A stretch of DNA of 64,000 nt, taken from Stenotrophomonas maltophilia (lineage in GTDB: Bacteria > Pseudomonadota > Gammaproteobacteria > Xanthomonadales > Xanthomonadaceae). Location of the stretch: the NCBI RefSeq assembly GCF_003205835.1, contig NZ_CP029773.1, positions 4,062,501 through 4,126,500 of the forward strand. The letters run 5' to 3'. Below the pieces are notes generated by a model that saw only the letters and a list, made by a program, of their open reading frames with translations, did not search any database and had not been told where the DNA came from. A program made the translations under genes and the position numbers. Below, in pieces: positions 34,772-43,625 of this stretch (position 1 is the first letter of the stretch; each line of letters opens with the position of its first letter).

Positions 34772-35992
34772 ATGAAGATCTATCTTGTCGGCGGCGCCGT
34801 ACGCGACCGCCTGCTGCAGCGCCCTGCCGGCGACCGTGACTGGGTGGTGGTCGGTGCCACGCCCGCGCAGATGGAAGCGCAGGGCTACACCGCCGTCGGC
34901 CGTGATTTCCCGGTGTTCCTGCACCCGAAGACCGGCGAGGAATACGCGCTGGCGCGCACCGAGCGTAAATCCGGCCGTGGCTATCGCGGCTTCGTGGTCG
35001 ATGCCGATCCAGCGGTGACGCTGGAAGAAGATCTGCAGCGGCGCGACTTCACCATCAACGCGATCGCCTGCGATGAGGAGACCGGCACGCTGGTCGATCC
35101 TTACGGTGGCGTTCGCGATCTTGAGCTGCGCGTGCTGCGCCACGTCGGCCCTGCGTTCGTGGAAGACCCGCTGCGCGTGCTGCGCGCGGCGCGCTTCATG
35201 GCGCGCTTCGCGCCACTGGGCTTCACCGTCGCCGAAGAGACCATGGCGCTGATGCGCGAGGTCGCCGCCAGTGGCGAGCTGGACGCGCTGGTGCCGGAAC
35301 GCGTCTGGCAGGAACTGCGCAAGGCGCTGGTCAGTGAACGGCCCTCCGCCTTCCTGCGCACGCTGCACGCTGCGCATGCGTTGGGCCCGATCCTGCCCGA
35401 GCTGGAAGCGCTGTATGGCGTGCCGCAGCGTGCCGAATTCCATCCGGAAGTCGACACCGGCATCCACCAGGAAATGGTCAGCGACATGGCCGCGAAACTG
35501 GCACCGGGTGATGACCTGGTCGGCTTCGCTGCCCTCACCCACGACCTCGGCAAGGGCCTGACCCCGCCGGAGGAATGGCCACGCCACATCATGCACGAGC
35601 AGCGCGGCATCAAACCGCTGAAGGCATTGTGCGCGCGGTTGAAGATTCCCACCGAGCACCAGCAACTGGCCGAAGCGGTCTGCCGCGAGCACTTGAATGT
35701 GCACCGCATCGGCGAACTGCGCGATGCCACCGTGCTGGAACTGCTGGGCCGCTGCGATGCACTACGCCGGCCGGAACGCGTGGCCCGCATCGCACTGTGC
35801 TGCGAGGCCGACAAGCGCGGCCGGCTCGGTTTCGAGGATGCCGACTACCCACAGGGCGAAACGCTCAAGCGCCTGCACCAGGCGGCGCTGTCAGTGCAGG
35901 CGCGGGATCTGGATACCACGCATCTGAAGGGTCCCGCCATCGGCGAAGCACTGGCCAAGGCGCGGGTGAAAGCCATCGCCGCCGCCCGCTGA
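34772..35992 (+). CDS. cca: Multifunctional CCA-adding tRNA nucleotidyltransferase with HD domain
   Basis: The 406-residue enzyme adds or repairs the 3' CCA of tRNA. The class II nucleotidyltransferase head shows GGAVRD, the catalytic acids in [18 protein letters not shown], and [14 protein letters not shown]. The second half has the HD phosphohydrolase motif ALTHDLGKG, so it is the multifunctional gammaproteobacterial form with 2',3'-cyclic phosphodiesterase and phosphatase activity. Length and start ([15 protein letters not shown] 34772) match the family. Confidence 0.96.
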   Translation: MKIYLVGGAVRDRLLQRPAGDRDWVVVGATPAQMEAQGYTAVGRDFPVFLHPKTGEEYALARTERKSGRGYRGFVVDADPAVTLEEDLQRRDFTINAIACDEETGTLVDPYGGVRDLELRVLRHVGPAFVEDPLRVLRAARFMARFAPLGFTVAEETMALMREVAASGELDALVPERVWQELRKALVSERPSAFLRTLHAAHALGPILPELEALYGVPQRAEFHPEVDTGIHQEMVSDMAAKLAPGDDLVGFAALTHDLGKGLTPPEEWPRHIMHEQRGIKPLKALCARLKIPTEHQQLAEAVCREHLNVHRIGELRDATVLELLGRCDALRRPERVARIALCCEADKRGRLGFEDADYPQGETLKRLHQAALSVQARDLDTTHLKGPAIGEALAKARVKAIAAAR

Positions 35993-36000
35993 AGCACCGG

Positions 36001-36024
36001 GTAGTGCCGGTCGCTGGCCGGCAC
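36001..36024 (+). repeat. SMAG repeat
   Basis: GTAG-TGCCGGTCGCTGGCCGGCAC, 8 bp after the cca stop. Confidence 0.75.
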
Positions 36025-36039
36025 CTTCACATCTCCCGT

Positions 36040-36252
36040 CTATCGACGACGCTTGCGCGAAAAATGGTCGACAGCATGAGCACCCAACAAGATGGGTTGC
36101 ATCAAGAGGAACAGCCATCCACCCAACCGGAGCGTCTCCACCGGATTGAACCGGGTGATGAACGCAGCTGCCAGTGTCGAACCCGCAAGAAGGCCGATTT
36201 CATAGACCCATAGCGATCGGTTAGAACGCTTGCCCACGATGCTCCTCTCCAT
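36040..36252 (-). CDS. Small hypothetical membrane protein
   Basis: The 70-residue protein has two hydrophobic segments (about 14-30, YEIGLLAGSTLAAAFI, and 40-56, GGWLFLLMQPILLG) and a basic end (RKRRR). ATG 36252 is the only start that gives a plausible membrane protein, but the ribosome-binding site is poor. No family is recognised. It faces cca convergently. Confidence 0.45.
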   Translation of the reverse strand: MERSIVGKRSNRSLWVYEIGLLAGSTLAAAFITRFNPVETLRLGGWLFLLMQPILLGAHAVDHFSRKRRR

Positions 36253-36298
36253 TGAGCAGGACGCACTTGCAAGCCATCGCTGTCGTCCGGCATCACGG

Positions 36299-36324
36299 GT
36301 AGTGCCGGCCGCTGGCCGGCAACC
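36299..36324 (+). repeat. SMAG repeat
   Basis: GTAG-TGCCGGCC-GC-TGGCCGGCA followed by ACC, between the sseB-like gene and the small membrane protein gene. Confidence 0.75.
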
Positions 36325-36339
36325 AGACAATCCCTGGAT

Positions 36340-36774
36340 TCAGTGCGCCATGCCGCGGGTGATCGCCGCCGCACGCTGCTTCAGCTGGGCCACGGCATCG
36401 GGAATCATTTCCATGCCCACGTCCAGGCCCGGGTTCAGCACCAGGCCGACGCCGTCGCCGATACCGGCCAACAGCGCGTGCACCGCAATCGGCATGGCAT
36501 GGGCGAACTGCGGCAGCTGCTCGTGCCACAGGCCAGCACGCTCGGGCGCGGTGAACACCGCGAACATCGGCTCGCCGCTCTCGCTGGTCAGCACCAGCGG
36601 TGAGATGCTTTCGTCCCAGGCGCCGTCTTCGCCGATGGCCTTGTCCAGCAGCACGAACGCCGTCGAGGTCAGCAGGCCGTCGAGGAACTGCGCTGCGGTC
36701 AGCGTGCCGTCCTGGGCCTGCAGCAGGCGCACCTCGAGGTCGTTGAGGGGTTCGAACGGGGTGTCGTGGTCCAT
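36340..36774 (-). CDS. SseB-family protein (N-terminal domain only)
   Basis: The 144-residue acidic protein matches the SseB N-terminal domain: FLDGLLTSTAFVLLDK, ISPLVLTSESGEPMFAVFTAPERA and VLNPGLDVGMEMIPDAVAQL. SseB is linked to serine sensitivity in E. coli; its biochemical action is unclear. The E. coli protein is longer, so this form lacks the C-terminal domain. It is followed upstream on the same strand by a zinc-ribbon membrane protein and an S41 peptidase. Confidence 0.8.
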   Translation of the reverse strand: MDHDTPFEPLNDLEVRLLQAQDGTLTAAQFLDGLLTSTAFVLLDKAIGEDGAWDESISPLVLTSESGEPMFAVFTAPERAGLWHEQLPQFAHAMPIAVHALLAGIGDGVGLVLNPGLDVGMEMIPDAVAQLKQRAAAITRGMAH

Positions 36775-36823
36775 GGTCGGTTCCGGTACGTGATTGCAGG
36801 ACAGACTTTAACAGCCCCGGCCC

Positions 36824-37159
36824 TCAACCGATGAATCCGTGCCGCCACAGCCAGCCCAGCGCGGCCAGCCCGGCCACCGCCACCAGCATCAGCGGCAGGC
36901 CGAAGCGGTGCCGCCACGGGATCGGTACCCCGCCCAGCTGCTGGTCCATGGTCTCGGTATCCAACACCCAGCCGTGCGCGCACCGGGTGCAGGCCAGCTC
37001 GTAGCGGCGCTGGTAGGTTAGGCCGAACAGCAGGTCGATGCGCGCCATCCTGTAGCGCAGCTGGGGCGCGAACTCGGTTTCCGTCTGGCAGCGCAGGCAG
37101 TGATGCGCTTCGGTGGGGCCGACAACCACCACCCGTTCCTGCTGGCCGATCAGGATCAT
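36824..37159 (-). CDS. Zinc-ribbon plus membrane-segment hypothetical protein
   Basis: The 111-residue protein has two CxxC pairs (HCLRC near residue 21 and ACTRC near residue 57) that form a probable zinc ribbon. A single membrane segment follows (about 87-105, FGLPLMLVAVAGLAALGWLW). It is 3 bp from the S41 peptidase gene and 49 bp from the sseB-like gene, so the three are probably one operon. The function is unknown. Confidence 0.7.
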   Translation of the reverse strand: MILIGQQERVVVVGPTEAHHCLRCQTETEFAPQLRYRMARIDLLFGLTYQRRYELACTRCAHGWVLDTETMDQQLGGVPIPWRHRFGLPLMLVAVAGLAALGWLWRHGFIG

Positions 37160-37162
37160 GGA

Positions 37163-38200
37163 TCAGCGGCCCTGGCAGGCGGGTTGGGCCAGCAGCCAGG
37201 CTTGGGCGGCGGCCAAAGTGGCGGCATCACCCTCGATGCGCTGGTCGGGCTCGATCTTCAACCCATCACCACGATCATTGCGGTCGCGCATCACGGTGGT
37301 GGTCAACAACAGGCGGCTGCCATCGGCCAGTGTGCGCATGTTGTTGCCAGTCGAGACCCCTGCCGTCGGCTGGCCGAAGCTGCGCGTCTGCGCACGGCCA
37401 CGCCACGCCAGCGCCGAGGCCTCGCCCGAACTGCCGGTACGCTGTCCGAACAGCACCGCCACCGGCGCGCCAGGCTGCCGCAGCACATAGCCGGTCTGGC
37501 CGAAGTCCAGCACCGGCTTGCCTGCACGCTGCACGGCGGTCGCGGTCAACGTCCAGCGCTCCGGCCCCTGTGCGGTTTCGAACGACCCCACATCTTCGTT
37601 ATTCACCACCGAGGTGCGCAGCAGCGGTGCCATGCCCAGCAGCATCGGCCACATGTTGCCACCGCTGTTGTCACGCAGGTCGACGATCCAGCCACAGCGC
37701 ATGCCGTCGTCCTTGCTGCGGATGACCTGCTGCCACCGCGCGGCGCGCTGGATGTTCTGGCGGAACGCTTCCTGTGGCGTCGCGCCGGGCGTGGAGGCAT
37801 ATCCCTCGATGACCAACCAGCCGATGCGCGCATCCACCGCATCGGCGGCCTTGGCCCTTTCCACGGCGGCGGCGCCGACCTGCTGCGCGCGCGCAAGGGA
37901 TTCGCTCTGGCGCTGGGTCGTCGTCCATACGCCATGATTGCCCGTGCTGACCGCAATGGCTTCGCGCAGCAACGCCAGCCGCTTCACGGGGTCACCCTGC
38001 ACCGATTGCAGTCGTGTGCGGGTGCCAGGCCAGTCCACCCGGTCGCGATACAGCGCCTGCCGTTCAAGCAGGTTGAGGATCTCGGCCTCCGCCTCCGGCG
38101 AGGGCACCTCGATTGCCTTGGGCGTATCGGCCATGGCGTTGGCAGCCACCAGCGCGATCACCAGCGCACCAATGCGACGCACTCCCTTGCGAACCTGCAT
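37163..38200 (-). CDS. S41-family periplasmic peptidase (C-terminal processing protease type)
   Basis: The 345-residue protein has a signal peptide (about 1-21, ending ANAMA) and an S41 peptidase domain. The oxyanion and substrate loop is WIVDLRDNSGGNMWPML and the catalytic serine lies in GQRTGSSGEASALAWRG, with the conserved TAG-type segment QPTAGVSTGN. There is no clear PDZ domain, so it belongs to the short S41 subgroup. ATG 38200 gives the signal peptide; longer starts do not. The two genes after it follow within 50 bp. Confidence 0.85.
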   Translation of the reverse strand: MQVRKGVRRIGALVIALVAANAMADTPKAIEVPSPEAEAEILNLLERQALYRDRVDWPGTRTRLQSVQGDPVKRLALLREAIAVSTGNHGVWTTTQRQSESLARAQQVGAAAVERAKAADAVDARIGWLVIEGYASTPGATPQEAFRQNIQRAARWQQVIRSKDDGMRCGWIVDLRDNSGGNMWPMLLGMAPLLRTSVVNNEDVGSFETAQGPERWTLTATAVQRAGKPVLDFGQTGYVLRQPGAPVAVLFGQRTGSSGEASALAWRGRAQTRSFGQPTAGVSTGNNMRTLADGSRLLLTTTVMRDRNDRGDGLKIEPDQRIEGDAATLAAAQAWLLAQPACQGR

Positions 38201-38419
38201 GTGACGTTTCCTTGTCGTTGAGGCAGGCGCACAGCATAGCCCGCAGGTGATGGCTTTCGCCATGCGCGGACTGTCGTATCTGGCCCCGCCGCGGATTGCA
38301 GCAAGACAGCTTGCACGCGATCAGTAGATTGCAACTTTGCCCATGTCATCGCCACGTAGAACGCGAGAAGGTTGCCTCCGTCGGCGCCTCCTGCGCTGGC
38401 CGGGATTGGCGTCCTGAAT

Positions 38420-38594
38420 GAAGCTACCTGAAGTCGGGCTTGCGACCATGTCGCGGGCTCGAATAATGCACCGTCCGTCGTCCTGCGGCGGGCGGTGCGT
38501 GGGGATCCTTCCGATCCGCCGGCTTCGTTTCCTTTGGGTAGCTTCACCGGCACGCCAACCCGCACCGCCCGCCACCTCGCATCCCGCAGGTGGC
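38420..38594 (+). ncRNA. Candidate structured RNA leader with pseudoknot topology
   Basis: Two long-range helices interleave. GAAGCTACC (38420-38428) pairs with GGTAGCTTC (38537-38545). GGCGGGCGGTGCG (38487-38499) pairs with CGCACCGCCCGCC (38561-38573). Local hairpins fill the gaps: GCGAC-CAT-GTCGC (38442-38454), GGATC-CTTCC-GATCC (38503-38517), and GCCACCT with AGGTGGC (38571-38594). The order A-B-A'-B' is a pseudoknot. It ends 22 bp before the start codon of the downstream gene, so it could be a cis-acting leader. The 219 bp upstream to the S41 gene show no gene. Confidence 0.6.
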
Positions 38595-38616
38595 CTTGCC
38601 TTGTGAGGTTGCCGTC

Positions 38617-39051
38617 ATGAACACGTCCCACCCCACCTATCCACGCCTGCAGGCACTGCTCGGCGCTGCACTGCCCGGCCTGCAGCTGTCCACTACCGCA
38701 GCAGAAGCGTTGGAAGATGCGCTCACCGAAGTCCACGAACAGGCGCCGCCCTCCGCGTTCTTCGCGCGGTTGCGCGGCATCGCGCACAGCCACGCGGTCG
38801 ATGGGCAGTCGTGGCGCGAGCGGCAACTCAGCGAGGCGCGCGGCCGGGAACTGGCCGAGGCGACGCGCTGTCTGGCGGCAGTGTCTGCGTGTGGGGGCGT
38901 GTTGCTGGCCGCGCAGTCGGCGCGCGAGATGGACGATGCGACGGCGCAGTGTCCGCCGCAGGTGGAGGAAGGCCTGCTGCACGCGGTGGTGGTGCTGGCC
39001 GATCATGCCGGGGCGTTGGTGGAGCCCGATACACACGCCAGTGTGTTGTAG
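38617..39051 (+). CDS. Small hypothetical protein downstream of structured leader
   Basis: The 144-residue soluble, Ala- and Glu-rich helical protein has no signal peptide or membrane segment. Distinct phrases are ALTEVHEQAPPSAFFARLRGIAHSH and CGGVLLAAQSAREMDD, and the end is a helix EEGLLHAVVVLADHAGALVE. I do not recognise a family with confidence; the end recalls the small DUF3077-like proteins of Pseudomonas. ATG 38617 follows GTGAGG. The TAG stop is inside a SMAG GTAG. The unusual leader upstream is its main interest. Confidence 0.65.
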   Translation: MNTSHPTYPRLQALLGAALPGLQLSTTAAEALEDALTEVHEQAPPSAFFARLRGIAHSHAVDGQSWRERQLSEARGRELAEATRCLAAVSACGGVLLAAQSAREMDDATAQCPPQVEEGLLHAVVVLADHAGALVEPDTHASVL

Positions 39052-39216
39052 AGCCGAGCCTATGCTCGGCTTTGTGGAATTACGACCGAAGCAGCCGAGC
39101 ATGGCTCGCCTCTACAGGGTCATGGCAGCGGCAGGGTTCGTGTCGACCAAGGTCGACACCTACCAGAGCGGAGCATGGCGGTGACGGGATGAGTGCCGAC
39201 CCAGGTCGGCACCTAC
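39048..39216. repeat. Cluster of four SMAG-type palindromes
   Basis: GTAG-AGCCGAGCCTATGCTCGGCT (39048-39071) faces AGCCGAGCATGGCTCGCC ending CTAC (39115). GTGTCGACC-AA-GGTCGACAC-CTAC (39140-39163) and GTGCCGACCCAGGTCGGCAC-CTAC (39193-39216) follow. The first supplies the stop codon of the preceding gene. Confidence 0.8.
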
Positions 39217-39231
39217 CCAAGCCTGCGGGGG

Positions 39232-42200
39232 TCACCAATCCGCGCGCAGGCCGATGTTGCCTTCGATGATGCGGCGCTTCTCGTTGCGATCGCCACCTAG
39301 CTCGCGCGTGTAATCGGCCACGGCATAGGCGCTGATGGTGCGGTTGAAGCGCCCGATCACACCCACGCCGGCCTCCAGTGCACGCGAGCGCTGCGAATTG
39401 ATGATCACGTCATCGTCGAAGCCGATGCGATCCTCGCCGGAACGGCCATGCCAGTAATTGAGCTTGAAATACGGCTGCCAGCCGTTGTCGGCCAACTGGT
39501 AATCGCCAGCCAGGCGCAGGCCGATGCGGCCGGTCCAGGCGTTGTCGTTGTCGAAACGCACGCTCGATACCACATCGCGGCGGTCGTCCAGCGCGGTGCG
39601 CTGCCAGATTACCTGTACCTGCGGTTCCAGCCACCATGCGGACTGACCGACGTGCAGCAGCGGCTTGCCGGCTTCCACCGATACGCTGGTGCCATCGCCC
39701 TTGATCCCGAAGCCAAGCCCGCGCGAGGAACGTACGCGGCCGTCGTAGCGGCTCTGCATCGCCACGGCGTCGATGTAGCCGCCGCTGCTGTCGGTGAACG
39801 TCCAGTACAGGCCCACGTGCTTGTCGTCCAGGCGGTTCTGGCCCACCTGTACGTTCTCCCAACCCAGCGCCAGGCCGGTGGTCTTGCCCTGCGCGCGGGT
39901 GCGGCCGACGAACACGCCGATCTGGTTGCGATGGTTGTCAGAGGCCGCGGCCCACACATCGAGGCCGGCCTGCAGGCCCATCACATCGCCATCGAAGCCG
40001 GGCTGCGCATCACCCTTCCAGTGGATCTCGCTGCTCTGCCCCACCAGACGGCCCCAGGCAGTGCGGAATGCGCCCTGGTTGTACAGCAGGCGCTGCTCGC
40101 CCTGCCGCTCGTGGAACGTGCCGAGGCTGGCCAGCGAGGTCTCGCGCAGCAGCGGCGGCACCACGGCGTAGGCGGCGGTCTCCACGCGGTACAGCGGCAC
40201 CACCGCGCCCTCGGCGGGGCGTGCACCCGGCGTCGGCGGCGCACCGGTACCGGGCAGGCTGCCACCCGCCACCGGCACGTCCGGCACCGCCGGGTCGCTG
40301 GGCGGCGCCACCGGAGCGGGTTCCGGTGGCGGCGGTGGCGGCGCGGTCTCGCCGGCAGTCAGGTCCGGATCGGTAGCGCCTTCAGGCGGCGGTGGCGGTG
40401 CCGGGGTGATCGGCGGCGGCGGAGCGACCGGCGGCGTCAGTGGCGGTGGCGTGGCACTGCCGCCGCCGTTGGGTGCTGGCGTCGGCCCGGTCACCAGCGT
40501 CGAGCGCAGGTACCAGTTTTCGCTGGTACCAGCACTGACACCGCCCTTGAACAGGAAGTACTCGTAGGCACCGGCCGCGACCGGTGCGAACAACGAGAAC
40601 GCGCCCGGCGCGGTACGGCCACCATTCAAGGCCTGCACCACCAGAATGCCATCGGCCAGCGTGGCCGCGCCGCTGCCGCCGGCATTGAGCACACCGATGC
40701 CGGTGGTGCCGGTGGCAGTACCGCCATCGATCACCAGGCGGTCGCTGGTGGAATTGTCCGCGCCCAGCACGGTACGCAGGTACAGCCCACCGCCGTCACC
40801 GCGGTAGTTGCCACGCACGGTGAACACGTCGCCAGCGCCGGTACCGGTCAGGTCGATGCGCCCGGCATTGACCATCTCCACCAGTGCGCCACTGTTGAAC
40901 GGCCGGATGGCATGACCGCCACTGCCCGCGTAGACGGTACTGGTGTCATCCACCGTGAGCGTACCGGTACCGGTCCCGCTGTCGCCCAGCACCAGATCCC
41001 CATCGAAGCTCAGCTCGGTGCTGTTGGCCAGGCTGATCGCCTCCCAGTTCTGGAAACGGCCTACGCCGGCGGTCTTGACGTTGCTGAGGTTGAGCTGGTC
41101 GACGCCACTGCCACCGTCGAACAGCGGTACCGCACCGAGGTTGGCCTGGTTGAGATTGCTGAGGTTGGCCACGTCGTTGTCCGGCCCCATGTCGATCGCG
41201 CCGTAGACGATGCCGCCGCCGTTCCAGTTGAAGGTGTCGTTGCCGGTACTGAGCAGCACCTGGCCACGCACGGTGCCATCGGTGATGGTCACGCTGTCAT
41301 TGCCGCCGCTGACGCTGATGTTGCCGCCGATGTAGGCCGTACCCGAGATGATGATGGTGTCGGTGTCGAAGCCGGTCACCACGTTGCCGTCCACGGTGCC
41401 GCCGGACTGGTCCCACAGGTTCTTGTCCAGCTTCATGTTGACCCGGCCGATGCGGCCACCGGTCATCCACGCCTGGTCGCCATCCTCGAACGCGCCGATG
41501 ATGCGGCCACCGCTCATGCGGAACGTATCGATGTTGTCGCCCTGCTGCAGCGCGCCGATCGTGCCGCCACTCATGACGAAATCGTCGCGGCCGCTGCCCT
41601 GCGCCACCACGCCGGTGACGGTGCCGCCAGTGACGGTCATCTGGTCATCGCCGCTGCCCTGGTCGACGCTGTCGATGGTGCCATTGCTCAGCAGCAGCAC
41701 ATCGTTGCCATCCCCCTGCAGGACACCACCAGTGATGCTGCCGGCCTGCATTTCCAGGCGATCATTGCCGACGCCGAACTGCACGCCGGTGCGCCCGCTG
41801 ATCGTTCCGCGGTTGACCAGCACGCTGTCGCCGGCGCCAACGAACTGCAGGGCAGTGTTGTTGCCGGTGCTGATGCTGCCGGCATTTTCGACGCGGCTGC
41901 CACCGCCAAGCTGGACCGCCACGCCCCCCACCGAACTGATCGTGCCGAGGTTGGACAGCAGGTGCCCCCCGGCCCCGACCAGCGAAATCGCGCTGCCACC
42001 ACCGCTCTGCTGCAGTTGTGCCGTGTTGGCGACATTGACGGTGATACCGGCCGCGCCAGTGGCGGTGACGGGAACGGTCTGTGGATTCGGCGCGTTGGCA
42101 TCGCAGGTGACCGTCTGGCCCGCAGTCGGGGTGGCATTGTCACAGCCGGCCCAGGCGACACTGGCGGTCAACAGCAGGACGGACGGGACAGCCAGGGCCT

Positions 42201-42258
42201 GAAGCACGGAAACGGTGAGGCGGCGCGGACGGAACGCGCGCGGGACGGCACGGGACAT
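39232..42258 (-). CDS. Autotransporter with repeat-rich passenger and C-terminal barrel (type Va)
   Basis: The 1008-residue protein has a long signal peptide (about 1-38, ending VAWAG). The beta-helical passenger (about 40-590) contains a run of about 20-residue units of the form GGT-I-x-x-V-x-QG-x-G-x-D-x-x-x-M-S (about 140-330). A Pro-rich linker (about 596-666) precedes a 12-strand autotransporter barrel (about 735-1008) that ends GLRADW. The units carry GxGNDxL-like turns, reminiscent of calcium-binding RTX repeats. The protein is probably displayed at the cell surface; adhesion is the usual role, but no adhesin or enzyme domain is recognisable. Confidence 0.88.
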   Translation of the reverse strand: MSRAVPRAFRPRRLTVSVLQALAVPSVLLLTASVAWAGCDNATPTAGQTVTCDANAPNPQTVPVTATGAAGITVNVANTAQLQQSGGGSAISLVGAGGHLLSNLGTISSVGGVAVQLGGGSRVENAGSISTGNNTALQFVGAGDSVLVNRGTISGRTGVQFGVGNDRLEMQAGSITGGVLQGDGNDVLLLSNGTIDSVDQGSGDDQMTVTGGTVTGVVAQGSGRDDFVMSGGTIGALQQGDNIDTFRMSGGRIIGAFEDGDQAWMTGGRIGRVNMKLDKNLWDQSGGTVDGNVVTGFDTDTIIISGTAYIGGNISVSGGNDSVTITDGTVRGQVLLSTGNDTFNWNGGGIVYGAIDMGPDNDVANLSNLNQANLGAVPLFDGGSGVDQLNLSNVKTAGVGRFQNWEAISLANSTELSFDGDLVLGDSGTGTGTLTVDDTSTVYAGSGGHAIRPFNSGALVEMVNAGRIDLTGTGAGDVFTVRGNYRGDGGGLYLRTVLGADNSTSDRLVIDGGTATGTTGIGVLNAGGSGAATLADGILVVQALNGGRTAPGAFSLFAPVAAGAYEYFLFKGGVSAGTSENWYLRSTLVTGPTPAPNGGGSATPPPLTPPVAPPPPITPAPPPPPEGATDPDLTAGETAPPPPPPEPAPVAPPSDPAVPDVPVAGGSLPGTGAPPTPGARPAEGAVVPLYRVETAAYAVVPPLLRETSLASLGTFHERQGEQRLLYNQGAFRTAWGRLVGQSSEIHWKGDAQPGFDGDVMGLQAGLDVWAAASDNHRNQIGVFVGRTRAQGKTTGLALGWENVQVGQNRLDDKHVGLYWTFTDSSGGYIDAVAMQSRYDGRVRSSRGLGFGIKGDGTSVSVEAGKPLLHVGQSAWWLEPQVQVIWQRTALDDRRDVVSSVRFDNDNAWTGRIGLRLAGDYQLADNGWQPYFKLNYWHGRSGEDRIGFDDDVIINSQRSRALEAGVGVIGRFNRTISAYAVADYTRELGGDRNEKRRIIEGNIGLRADW

Positions 42259-42456
42259 ACAGCACTCCTGGACAGGGGATCAGGAACTGCGGATATGCGG
42301 TACTGCGAAGGCAGTCTGCCGTGTGGTGAATGGTTTCGATAGGTGAAATTGAGTGCCCGTTATCACGGTTCAGATGCGAACTTGATCAGGCATCACCTCG
42401 CCTCTACGTGGCTGAAACCGTTCATCAAGGCGGCGATCGCAAGCCACGCGGAGAGC

Positions 42457-42539
42457 ATCCACGCATGGCGTGGATCTACTGACCATTCCGCCTGCATCGC
42501 GTTCGCCTCTCGCCCGGTAGATCCACGCCATGCGTGGAT
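42457..42539. repeat. Inverted pair of SMAG repeats
   Basis: ATCCACGCATGGCGTGGAT-CTAC (42457-42479) and GTAG-ATCCACGCCATGCGTGGAT (42517-42539). They lie in the 299-bp gene-free gap upstream of the autotransporter; I see no other clear signal there. Confidence 0.85.
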
Positions 42540-42557
42540 ATGGCGCGCCGCCGGGGG

Positions 42558-43625
42558 TCAGATCTTCAGATAGATCTTCCGCCGGTCCAGCCACCACGCC
42601 ACGCCCCACCACAGCGCGACAAACACCAGTGCCTGCAGCATCGACGCCAGTTCCAGCGACTGCGGCATCGCGCTGGCCAGCTGCTGCCAGATCCAGCCCC
42701 AGGCGCCGGTCGCCATCAGCACCACCGACATCACCGATGCCCCCAGGTACGCGGTGATCGCGTTGACACCGAAGCGCCGGCCCAGCGCCGGCCAGCCCTT
42801 CTGGTCGATCAGCATGTGGCCCAGCCACAGCGCCAGCGCGGCCAGGCCGCCGGTCCACAGCACGTAGCTGGGCGTCCACAGTTGCTTGTTCAGCGGCAGC
42901 ACGATGGCCAGCAACAGGCCGAGCACAGCGGTCGCCACGCCCAGCCCAGCCAATGCCCCCGAACGCCCGTTGCGCAGCAGGCCACCGGCAAGCAGGCCGA
43001 GCACCGTGCTGGCAAGCGCGCCCAGCGTACTCAGCAATCCTTCCGGGTCATGTCCGAGCCCGGTATCGGCATGCCACTGGTAGATCCACGGTGCGAACAG
43101 CGTGGTATCCAGACGACTGGCCGGATTGGTCCACGGCGCCAGATCGCCGACGCCCAGCAGCAGCACGGTATACCCCACCAGCAGACTGACCAGTACGGCC
43201 GCCTGTGCGCGCGGACGCGCATACACCGCCAGTACGCCCACCAGCGCCGCGCATACCGCGATCCGCTGCAGCACGCCCCAGATGCGGAAGTGAGGGGTAT
43301 GCAACGCCCACCAGATCAGCAGGTGCAGCAACGCACCGGCCACCAGGATGCGCAGTGCGCGTTCCAGAACGCCGCGCGCCAACGCAGGGCGCGCCGCCGT
43401 GTCCAGCGCGCGTGGCGCCACGCTGAAGGCCATCGACACGCCCACCAGGAACAGGAAGAACGGGAACACCAGATCGGTGGGCGTGCAGCCATGCCATTCC
43501 GAATGGCGCAGCGGCGCGAACACCGCGCTCCAGTCACCCGGGTTGTTGACCAGCAGCATTGCCGCCACGGTGATGCCGCGCAGGGCATCGATCGAGCCCA
43601 GGCGGCGCGGCGGCATACTGTTCAT
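42558..43625 (-). CDS. nagX: NagX-type membrane protein (heparan-alpha-glucosaminide N-acetyltransferase-like)
   Basis: The 355-residue inner-membrane protein has about ten hydrophobic segments. Family signatures are RLGSIDALRGITVAAMLLVNNPGDW, HSEWHGCTPTDLVFPFFLFLVGVSM, and SYVLWTGGLAALALW. NagX is fixed in Xanthomonas and Shewanella GlcNAc clusters and shares its fold with lysosomal HGSNAT, which moves acetyl groups over a membrane. Its exact role is unsettled. The start overlaps the nagA stop (ATGA), so it is the last gene of the nag operon. Confidence 0.85.
   Translation of the reverse strand: MNSMPPRRLGSIDALRGITVAAMLLVNNPGDWSAVFAPLRHSEWHGCTPTDLVFPFFLFLVGVSMAFSVAPRALDTAARPALARGVLERALRILVAGALLHLLIWWALHTPHFRIWGVLQRIAVCAALVGVLAVYARPRAQAAVLVSLLVGYTVLLLGVGDLAPWTNPASRLDTTLFAPWIYQWHADTGLGHDPEGLLSTLGALASTVLGLLAGGLLRNGRSGALAGLGVATAVLGLLLAIVLPLNKQLWTPSYVLWTGGLAALALWLGHMLIDQKGWPALGRRFGVNAITAYLGASVMSVVLMATGAWGWIWQQLASAMPQSLELASMLQALVFVALWWGVAWWLDRRKIYLKI

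Noticed and set aside
39448..42342. 964-codon open frame on the plus strand opposite the autotransporter
   Set aside because: The minus strand has signal peptide, repeat units and barrel with a terminal Trp. The plus frame has no domain, is rich in His/Ala/Val as expected from antisense to high-GC coding DNA, and has no start context.
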